A stretch of 64,000 nt of DNA, taken from Strigamia acuminata (Eukaryota > Arthropoda > Chilopoda > Geophilomorpha > Linotaeniidae). The notes below the pieces were generated by a model, which had not been told where the DNA came from, did not search any database, and saw only the letters and a program-made list of their open reading frames with translations. Both the position numbers and the translations under genes were made by a program. Below, one piece after another: positions 12,003 to 19,483 of this stretch. How positions within the stretch are numbered: position 1 is the stretch's first letter; each line of letters starts with the position of its first letter. The stretch lies in contig OX442323.1 in NCBI GenBank assembly GCA_949358305.1, positions 1 through 64,000 on the forward strand, given 5' to 3'.

Positions 12003-13118
12003 AACCCCACGTGCAGTCCACGGCCGTTTGACAAGCTGGAATGCCTAGGAACAAAAAAAAATAAAAATCACGTCCAAAAACGGCCAAAATCATGAAAAAT
12101 TATCGACCATAAATCCCCAAGCAACCAACACTCACCATGATGATGTCTCACGTGCTGTCCACTGCCGTACACAGCCGTTTGGACAGGCTGGAATGCCTAG
12201 GAACAAAAAAAAATAAAAATCATGTCAAAAAACGGCCAAAATCATGAAAAATCATCGACCATAAATCCCCAAGCAACCAACACTCACCATGATGATGTCT
12301 CACGTGCTGTCCACTGCCGTACACAGCCGTTTGGACAGGCTGGAATGCCTAGGAACAAAAAAAAATAAAAATCACGTCCCAAAACGGCCAAAATCATGAA
12401 AAATCATCGACCATAAATCCCCAAGCAACCAACACTCACCATGATGATGTCTCACGTGCTGTCCACTGCCGTACACGGCCGTTTGGACAAGCTGGAATGC
12501 CTGAGAACAAAAAAAAAAAATTAAATCACGTCAAAAAACGGCCAAAATCATGAAAAATCATCGACCATAAATCCCCAAGCAACCAACACTCACCATGATG
12601 ATGTCTCACGTGCTGTCCACTGCTGTACACAGCCGTTTGGACAGGCTGGAATGCCTAGGAACAAAAAAAAATAAAAATCATGTCAAAAAACGGCCAAAAT
12701 CATGAAAAATCATTGACCATAAATCCCCAAGCAACCAACACTCACCATGATGATGTCTCACGTGCTGTCCACTGCCGTACACGGCCGTTTGGACAAGCTG
12801 GAATGCCTGAGAACAAAAAAAAAATTAAATCACGTCAAAAAACGGCCAAAATCATGAAAAATCATCGACCATAAATCCCCAAGCAACCAACACTCACCAT
12901 GATGATGTCTCACGTGCTGTCCACTGCCGTACACGGCCGTTTGGACAAGCTGGAATGCCTAGGAACAAAAAAAAATAAAAATCACGTAAAAAAACGGCCA
13001 AAATCATGAAAAATTATCGACAAAAAAATCCCCAAGCGACCATCACTCACCATGATGATGTCACACGTGCTGCCCACGGCCGTACACGGCCGTTTGGACA
13101 AGCTGGAATGCCTAGGAA
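12003..13118. repeat. 152-bp subtelomeric satellite, subfamily B
   Basis: At least seven copies. The shared AATCCCCAAGC landmark starts at 12112, 12264, 12416, 12570, 12722, 12874 and 13027, giving periods of 152-154 bp. It is clearly related to subfamily A at 8826-9748, sharing CAAGC(A/G)ACCA, ATGATG, CACGTG, CGGCCGTTTGG and CCTAGGAA. The CRE palindrome TGACGTCA of A is TGATGTCT in most B copies, and several CG sites are TG or CA. Copies are less homogeneous than in A. The array ends at the CCTAGGAA at 13110-13117. Confidence 0.93.
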
Positions 13119-13911
13119 GTTAGGTTTACAGATTAAGCCTTCGTTCTGACATATAATACACTGTATTATTTCAAATTGTTATGCTCTCGTGTCACGTATC
13201 TTTCTATTGTGACTAGAGATTTTCCTTACCTGCAAATAAAACACCAGCTGTTTAGTTACATTACTCTTCCTCTTCTCTTTCTACAATTGACACTAAATAT
13301 GCAGCGAAAAACGAATCCAAAAGATTCTAAGCCATACGACAATACCAATCACTCGTTGGTTCAAATCGTCCGCCATTTTCCTCCGCAAAAGCTACCGAGT
13401 CGTCACGTGACCAAAAACGAAATGGAAAATCAGTTTAGATGAGTTGTCTGACAATTAATTAATTAATTATTTCAATTTATTTACACCAAACAGTTTCTTA
13501 TTAAAACGTTCATTTCCCCGATCCGAAATAATTTTCCTTGGTATCAGAGTAGACAGTTGTATCGGCAATGGACCCAATCGAACTCCCTGATTGGTCCATT
13601 CGAATTTGGCAACAAAGGCTTATTTTTTCCACGCCCTCTTTCCCACCTTATTTTTAGTTTGTCATTCCGTTTTTTCGTGAAAAAATGTGTATTTATTCGC
13701 CCGTTTACCATTAATCCTCATAATTTGAAACAAATCGGCGTTGGGTTGTTTAAGTTAGTGCATTTCGCCCGCACCGTACACGTGATCAAAACCTCCTCCC
13801 CTTCCCTCTTGTGATTGGTTGATTCGAAGTAGAGAGCAGACGATAGTTTGGATTTTCATAGTGTTATGATTTTCTTTGCTATTAAAATACTTTGTTATTA
13901 TATATTTTTAT
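13119..13911. other. Unique region with promoter-like and retroelement-like motifs
   Basis: Non-tandem sequence with no convincing gene; the 85-88 codon frames here are not protein-like. CCGCCATTTTC lies at 13370-13380 and the palindrome GTCACGTGAC at 13402-13411. TTGGTATCAGAG at 13538-13549 resembles the initiator-Met-tRNA primer-binding site used by many Copia-type LTR elements, and 19 bases later an ATG (13568) opens a 29-codon frame. No flanking long terminal repeat pair could be found, so this may be an eroded remnant or chance. Confidence 0.4.
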
Positions 13912-14038
13912 AACAAATGGCTTTCATGCTCCAAAACTGCATTTTTGGGACTCCAAAATGCATTTATTTCTGAAAACAAATGGCTTTCATGCATCAAAAC
14001 AGCATATTCAGGGTAGAAAAATGCATTTGTTTATGTAA
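13912..14038 (+). repeat. 63-bp direct repeat, two copies
   Basis: Two tandem copies start at 13912 and 13975. Both begin AACAAATGGCTTTCATGC, continue with CAAAAC(T/A)GCAT and end near AAAATGCATTT. They have diverged at roughly one base in five. The repeat contains ATGCAT palindromes and is not coding. Confidence 0.8.
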
Positions 14039-14670
14039 AGAAACATCTTAGGGACATAAAAGCTTCAATTTCTACTTCCAATATAATTTTGCTCTGGATT
14101 CAAAAGAAAGCAAGAACAGCAATTCACATAGTCCTGTGAGTTTCATGGTACAAAAACATACCACAGGAAAGCCCGAGGGCGGAGAAGGCAAGTGGGTTTT
14201 TCAAGCAAAGGGAAAAGGTTTTTAGTCTTAAACTGATGAAGTGGCAGCAAAAATGAGCAGTAAGTGTTGTAATTTCATAAATTAACCCTCAGAAGGATAA
14301 CCCTATACCATTTTTGGGACAACACTCTTCTTGAATAGGAAAACGTTTTTTGGTTTAATATAATTAGCAGAAATTTTCTGGCTTTTTTCACAACAATAAT
14401 GTTTGTTTCCAAAAAAAATTGAAGTGTTCTGAACATTATTTGTTTATTTATTCACCTTGGAAAATTCGGCCCCTTAGAAATTCCAGCTTAAATCTAAGTT
14501 GGCTTCTCTCAATCTTATAATAGCGCTTCTTCTTAGTGCTTCCAATTGGTATCAGCAGACACTGTATGGCGCTAGTAGTGCAACACAAAAAATCACAAGG
14601 TTCTATTTCTGGCTAAAATATACATTAAAAATAAAATTATTTAGAATAACTTAAACTTTTTCACTTAATA
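14039..14670. other. AT-rich unique sequence
   Basis: About 630 bp of AT-rich DNA with no open frame worth calling. The only motif of note is TTGGTATCAGCAGAC at 14546-14560, a near match to TTGGTATCAGAGTAGAC at 13538, about 1 kb upstream in the same orientation. Confidence 0.4.
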
Positions 14671-15154
14671 TTAATTTTCTTGGTTAAAAATTAATTTTCT
14701 TGGCTTAAAATTAATTTTCTTGACTTAAAATTAATTTTCTTGACTTAAAATTAATTTTCTTGGCTTAAAATTAATTTTCTTGGCTTAAAATTAATTTTCT
14801 TGGCTTAAAATTAATTTTCTTGGCTTAAAATTATTTTTCTTGGCTTAAAATTAATTTTCTTTGCTTAAAATTAATTTTCTTGGCTTAAAATTAATTTTCT
14901 TGGCTTAAAATTAATTTTCTTGGCTTAAAATTAATTTTCTTGGCTTAAAATTAATTTTCTTGGCTTAAAATTAATTTTCTTGGCTTAAAATTAATTTTCT
15001 TGGCTTAAAATTAATTTTCTTGGCTTAAAATTAATTTTCTTGGCTTAAAATTAATTTTCTTGGCTTAAAATTAATTTTCTTGGCTTAAAATTAATTTTCT
15101 TGGCTTAAAATTAATTTTCTTGGCTTAAAATTAATTTTCTTGGCTTAAAATTAA
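14671..15154. repeat. 20-bp minisatellite, about 24 copies
   Basis: About 24 tandem copies of TTAATTTTCTTGGCTTAAAA. Variation is concentrated at the left end (GGTTAAAAA, two GACTTAAAA copies). One internal copy has TTATTTTTCT and another TTTGCTTAAAA. The right-hand half is perfectly uniform. An 11-bp reverse complement of part of the unit, TTTTAAGCCAA, lies just outside at 15201-15211. Confidence 0.97.
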
Positions 15155-15661
15155 CGCCCATTCATGCAATGAAAAGTGGTCAAAAAGGGCCAAACGGTCA
15201 TTTTAAGCCAAAAACATAACAATATAAATTAAAAAAAGAGGAAATAAGCGCAAATAGAAGGCGCCTGGATCTCCAAAATGCACGTCAAAATTAAAAACCA
15301 ATTAAATAAATTAAACAAATAGGATCAGCTAATAAACTAAAAACCTACAAAATCCAGCATCCACCTGAAATTGAAAAAACACCTAAAATTCCGTTAAAAT
15401 TCTCTAAAAATTAGAATAAAATTCTATTTTAATTTCTCTGCAATCTCCCTAAAATTTCCCCAAAATTCTCCTAAAATGACAAATTTTACTTTTAAAAATT
15501 AAACAAACAGAATCAGCTAATAAACGAACAAAAAACTTGCAAAGCCCATCCACCCGAAATTGAAAATACATCTAAACTTCCCCTAAAATTGCAAAAAAGT
15601 TGCCCAAAAAAAATTCTTTTTTAATTTCCCTGTAATCTCCCTAAATGAAGCCAAAGAGTCA
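15155..15661 (+). repeat. Diverged two-copy repeat offset 188 bp in AT-rich DNA
   Basis: Two diverged copies begin TTAAACAAA at 15311 and 15499. They share ATCAGCTAATAAAC, CATCCACC(T/C)GAAATTGAAAA, CTAAAATT, TTTTAATTTC and AATCTCCCTAAA in the same order, with small indels. The region is A-rich on the top strand and has no coding sequence. The part from 15155 to 15310 is A-rich with nothing I can place. Confidence 0.7.
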
Positions 15662-15869
15662 GGAAAAACGTGCGTTTTGGTCGCCAAAAACGTGCAGTTA
15701 AGCAAAAAAAAAATGTATTGCCACCCAAAATGTGCGTTTTGGCCACAAAAAGTGCACCTTACACACCAAAAAGTGCTCTTCGGACACGAAAAGAACACTT
15801 GGCCAACCAAAACGCACAATTTTGCTGCCAAAAAGTGCACTTTGGACAGGGAAAATGCACTTTTTACAC
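15662..15869. repeat. Degenerate ~21-bp minisatellite upstream of the recombinase gene
   Basis: About nine units of roughly 20-23 bp (one expanded by an A-run at 15704-15713) with the theme AAAA(G/C)TGC(A/G)(C/T)TTTTGG.C.CC. Examples are AAAACGTGCGTTTTGG at 15665, AAAATGTGCGTTTTGG at 15727 and AAAAAGTGCACTTTGG. The central GTGCAC forms the 12-bp palindrome AAAGTGCACTTT at 15832-15843. It ends immediately before the putative intron end of the recombinase gene. Overlapping small open frames on both strands are by-products of the repeat. Confidence 0.75.
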
Positions 15870-15900
15870 GTATGTGACTAATTTGTACATTTATGCGTAG
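15870..15900 (+). other. Putative 3' end of an upstream intron
   Basis: The frame of the recombinase gene is closed by TAA at 15879-15881 and open from 15882. Just upstream of the open region lie a branch-site-like TGACTAAT (15875-15882) and a TAG acceptor ending at 15900. Splicing there would enter the reading frame at phase 1, the same phase as every other intron of the gene. A GTATGT at 15870 looks like a donor, but it would give only a 31-base intron, too short to be believable. The true upstream exon was not found. Confidence 0.45.
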
Positions 15901-18746
15901 GTCCAATCACTACGGCCATTACGGCCACCCAGGATGAGGTCGGGGAAGACACCATCGAGAACGTCAATGGGCAGGTGTCTGTAGTTTGGGATGATACCAA
16001 TTGGGTGCCAGAATGCATGAGGGAATTTTTGGTACCGTCCTTGAACGAAGCCAGGCTGTGCAAATTTGAAGAATGGGCAGGCTACGACGCAGGACTTGGT
16101 CACTCGCAACACACGGCTGAGCAGCACAGGCGGCAAACAAAAGATTTCCTTGTGAAAACATGGGAGAGCAAGGAAGAAACGTTCCTCCAAGGAACGGAAA
16201 CCTGGTTCTTGGCGATGTTAAAAGGATTTGCCCCGGGAACAATCGTGAGCTCGTTAAGTTCGATAAAGCACTATCTCTTTTACGTTGAACGCTCGCTAAA
16301 GAACCCCCCTGGCCCAGCCCGAGACCTCCTTAGGTCGATGACGGGTCAGTTGAAAATGTGGGGAGGCAATGTAAAAAAGCTTTGCGCACGCCGCCAAAGA
16401 GTGCTAGCTCGTAACGAACGAACAAAACTGCCGTGCAAGAAAGACGGCAAGTCGTTCATTTCCTCGCTGCACGTCCGCGAAGTCCACGCCTGGCTGGATC
16501 AGCCAAGCTCAATTAAAAACTGGAGCATTAAGGTCGTTCCACATGCCAGAGACGTTCTGGTCACCGAATTGGTTATGGCAAATGCGGCTCGCCAGGGTTG
16601 TGCCACTCAAATGACCCTCGGCGAGTGGCAAAACCGGGTGGTAGTCAGGGATTGCTTGGTGGTTGACGTGGCGAAAGTAAAAAACGCAGCGCAAAGGGGC
16701 GGCGCAGACGTGGTGGTGTCCAAAAGGCTAGAAAGCCGGATCCGAAGCTACATCAGGCACTTTCGGAGCCGTTGCTTTTTTGGCGAAAACAGTGAGGAAC
16801 GGCGACGAGACACGTCAACACCTCTGTTTGTCAACTCGGTGGGCAAACAGATGGATAAGTCGATGGCGGCCAACTGCGTTACAAATGCCTGGAAACGCGC
16901 CGGCCTCAAGCCAATGACGGCCACCCTTTATCGAAAGGGCGTCGTTACGGAGGTCCACCATCGGAACTATGAAATGGCAGCCGATCTGGCCAATCAAATG
17001 GGCCACAATGTGGCAACGGCAGACAAATATTACAGGTTGGCAGGATCTGCACGCCGATCGGTCAAAACTGTGCGGAGAATTGGAAAACTCATGGGGACCG
17101 GTGCACTACTGGATAGCAGCGACGAAGGTAATACACTTAATGCCCAAAATTTTTTTCGCCCCTAAAGCTCATTATCCACTTACCATCAAAACAAGACGAA
17201 CAAGAGAAAGCAGGGCGCGAGTCCGACACATCTGACGCGTCGTCCGAACGCAACGCGTCACATTCGCTACCGCCTTCTCGCAGACGAGTACCAGCGTCCA
17301 CGTCGCGAACCGTCAAACGCACTCGTCAGGCGGGGCCATCTACCTCAGCGCGCCAAAGTGCAGCGTCCGGTATGCATAAAAAAAAATAATAACAATAAAG
17401 CAGTAATGATTAATCAAATTGCACTAAACAGTGGAAGGTGATCGACACCAGTCCGCCACTTCCGACGCATCGCCCGAACGCAGCGCATCCCATTCGCAAC
17501 CGCCCTCTCGCAGACAAGTACCAGCGTCCACGTCGCGAACCGTCAAACGCACTCGTCAGGCGGGGCCATCTACCTCAGCGCGCCAAAGTGCAGCGTCCGG
17601 TATGCATAAAAAAAAATAATAACAATAAAGCAGTAATGATTAATCAAATTGTACAAAACAGTGGAAGGTGATCGACACCAGTCCACCACTTCCGACGCAT
17701 CGCCCGAACGCAGCGCATCCCATTCGCAACCGCCCTCTCGCAGGCGAGCATCACCGTCGGCGTCGCTCGGTGCCGCACCACTCAGTTCCCCCAGGTTGTC
17801 CAGATGGTCGTACTGTCCGGAGGGTTTAATGTCATTGTCACAAATGCAGGAGGCGGTGGAGGCATCCATTGGCTCCCGTTCGCAATTGCCAACCCGGCGA
17901 CAATCGCTGCCATCTGTGTCGCTTGGCGCCGCACCACTCAGTCCAAGCAGTACGGAAGCCTTTGGGTCATTGGCACAAACACGAGAGGCTCGTTCGTCCC
18001 TTGCTTCAGAGCCTGAAGGGACGAGTATGTATTCTGAAAGAGATATTCTAATAATTATTCATTGTTTAATTCTGACAATTAATGCAGACGTCCGGTCAGG
18101 CCAGGAGCGGTTCGAAACAGAGGTGTTCAACGAATCGCCGACCAGACACCAAAAAACAACAAATCGCAGACTCGGTGAACAACTCTTGGTGAAACCCGCT
18201 CACCTATTGCTCACAGCATCCATGTCCATTCCGGATACTAGGGACCGGTCCATCATTCCCACATCTGGTGAGCAAACTGGTATGTCCTCAGACGGAATAA
18301 AAACACACACACACATTTATTAATTACTTTGTTGTCTGTTTCAAACAGTGCCCATTCCGCTTCTGCCAACCGTTGCCATCCCAGCCCCTCCCCTTGGGAT
18401 GAACTGGAATGGCGTGTTCGCAGCATCGCTTGGTGTCCGCCAACAACCAGGATTGGTTTTGCGTGCTGCGGCACAAAGTAATCGTAGGGTGGTCAAGCCA
18501 CCTGCGAATCCCCAACCCAAGATCGGTGCCCGTACGTCATTTACACCGCAGCATGCCAAACTAATCCAGGAGCACCTGCACCGATTTGTAGACAATAATG
18601 GAAAGTTTGTGTCCGATTTGATGCATCAAGCGCTGGAAGAAATTCCCGACCTAAAAGACATAAAGGATGGTTATAGGGCCAAGCAGATCCGAGATAAGGC
18701 GAGGGGCCTTCTAAAAAAAATGTGCATTTTATCGTGCAATGAATAA
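15901..18746 (+). CDS. Tyrosine recombinase (Crypton-like), six visible exons
   Basis: Proposed exons: 15901-17127, 17196-17369, 17432-17599, 17662-18024, 18088-18279 and 18349-18746 (stop TAA), joined by GT-AG introns of 68, 62, 62, 63 and 69 bp, all phase 1. They give about 839 residues. Exon 1 holds a helical core-binding region (about 16030-16360) and a catalytic domain: Arg in ARQG (16590), Lys in KVKN (16674/16680), box II TLYR with Arg at 16932 and Thr in place of the usual His (16923), GH (His 17004) and, nine residues on, the candidate nucleophile Tyr (17031). Exons 2-5 encode a Ser/Arg/Pro-rich, probably disordered linker with repeated SRR modules. The last exon ends in a Lys-rich helical domain. 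Exon 1 is GC-richer than the flanks. The family catalyses DNA strand exchange through a 3'-phosphotyrosine. No ATG is certain; the first in-frame one is at 16017. It may be a mobile element or a domesticated copy. Confidence 0.8.
17196..17742 (+). repeat. Tandem exon-intron duplication, 230-bp period
   Basis: Two exon-plus-intron units (17196-17431 and 17432-17661) and the start of a third exon (17662-17742) are related at a 230-bp offset. The second and third exon starts differ at one base over about 80 bases. The first and second share an almost identical 3' half, from GTACCAGCGTCC through the intron, but have a clearly diverged 5' half. Introns 17370-17431 and 17600-17661 differ only near GCACTAAACAG versus GTACAAAACAG. 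Duplicated exons of 174 and 168 bases keep the reading frame, so each adds a Ser/Arg-rich module. Confidence 0.9.
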
Positions 18747-18841
18747 GAAATGTTTTAAAACCAAATCATATTAGAAACCATTATTTTCACTATACTTTCA
18801 AGTCTCGCTCGTCTCGGCATCTCAGGCTTCCTTTCTTTTAG

Positions 18842-18871
18842 GAAATCTCGGTCTTGTTAAACCGAGATTTC
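18842..18871. other. Perfect 11-bp hairpin
   Basis: Arms GAAATCTCGGT (18842-18852) and ACCGAGATTTC (18861-18871) flank an 8-base loop CTTGTTAA. It lies about 95 bases past the recombinase stop codon. It does not match the metazoan histone 3' stem-loop. It could be an RNA 3'-end structure or part of an element end. Confidence 0.75.
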
Positions 18872-18923
18872 TTCACAGGATTGTAAACGATATTGCAAAA
18901 AGAAAAAGTACACTTTACGTCAC

Positions 18924-18938
18924 GAGTCGTAACGACTC
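18924..18938. other. Perfect 7-bp inverted repeat
   Basis: GAGTCGT (18924-18930) and ACGACTC (18932-18938) are separated by one A. It sits in a CG-containing patch with further ACGTC and AACGTT motifs around 18916-18960. Its compact two-arm form resembles a protein-binding site; function unknown. Confidence 0.65.
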
Positions 18939-19141
18939 ATAACGTCGTTGTAACGTTTTCTATTGTATTTCGTTTCACACGTGACAGCTACAAATGTGAC
19001 AATTCGTCAACAAAACGTTTCTTTTTTTTTACTATATAACGAGAAAAAACAGTTTCTCTCAGAAACAGCGTTGTTTAAAAATTTACAAATAACAAATTAA
19101 CCCAAATAAAATTTATTCTTCCTAAAAATTGGTCTTTTTAT

Positions 19142-19360
19142 GCCAAAAACATCTGAAATTACTAAAATCTTGAAAAAATCATCAAAAATGACAATGGCGT
19201 AAAAAATACATCTAAGATAACTAAAATCGTGCAGAAAGAAACACTGAAAATGACATATTCGTGCATAAGAACGACTAAAATGATTAAATCGTGGCCAAAA
19301 AACATCAAAAATGACATTTTTGTCTAGAAAAAACATCGGAAATGACTAAAATTGCGCAAA
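19142..19360. repeat. Degenerate ~30-bp repeat, about seven copies
   Basis: Units of about 28-32 bp share AAAAACATC(T/A)GAAAT(T/G)ACTAAAATC(G/T)TG in decayed form, for example around 19144, 19203, 19264, 19297 and 19329. Read on the minus strand the array gives a 79-codon open frame rich in Phe, Asp and Val, which is a product of the repeat and not a gene. Confidence 0.65.
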
Positions 19361-19429
19361 AGTATGTTTTTGGATCGAATCTAAATTTTGGACTCAGTCA
19401 CGTACAAGATTGATCTCCAAAAAAAACAG

Positions 19430-19483
19430 AAAAAAAAAAAAAAAACCTAACCTAACCTAACCTAACCTAACCTAACCTAACCT
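19430..19483 (+). repeat. A16 tract joined to interstitial (CCTAA)7
   Basis: Sixteen A residues (19430-19445) run directly into seven perfect CCTAA units (19446-19480) plus CCT, then unique sequence. The telomere units are oriented as at the chromosome end. A poly(A) end fused to CCTAA is the signature left at the 3' side of telomere-targeted non-LTR retrotransposons of the TRAS/SART type, but no reverse transcriptase sequence is visible upstream. Telomerase-mediated break repair is the alternative. Confidence 0.85.

Larger units (their letters stand above)
18747..19141. other. 3' flank of the recombinase gene
   Basis: AT-rich DNA after the stop codon. No AATAAA polyadenylation signal is seen close to the stop. 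It holds two perfect hairpins (18842-18871 and 18924-18938), annotated separately. TATATAA lies at 19034-19040, with a short inverted repeat GTTTC-TCTCA-GAAAC about 15 bases further on; a TATA-type start is possible but unsupported by any downstream gene. Confidence 0.4.

Noticed and set aside
12680-12874. 64-codon frame
   Set aside because: Falls inside the 152-bp satellite and reads through one repeat only.
13176-13814. Two frames of 88 and 85 codons
   Set aside because: Composition follows the AT-rich DNA, no domain or conserved pattern, no splice or promoter support tied to them.
15975-15977. GTG as start of the recombinase
   Set aside because: A GTG start is not expected in a eukaryotic nuclear gene; the frame is open upstream to 15882 and an intron acceptor at 15900 fits better.
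15583-16242. Minus-strand frames of 61-107 codons over the minisatellite and the recombinase start
   Set aside because: Antisense shadows of the 21-bp repeat and of the recombinase exon.
17431-17671. Separate small genes starting in the duplicated Ser/Arg exons
   Set aside because: They are single exons that read into introns; the splice model joins them in frame.
17570-17869. 99-codon minus-strand frame
   Set aside because: Antisense to exons 3 and 4 of the recombinase gene.
18253-18595. Minus-strand frames of 63-84 codons
   Set aside because: Antisense to the last exon of the recombinase gene.
18842-18871. Histone-type 3' stem-loop
   Set aside because: The stem and loop sequences do not match the conserved histone hairpin, and no histone gene is present.
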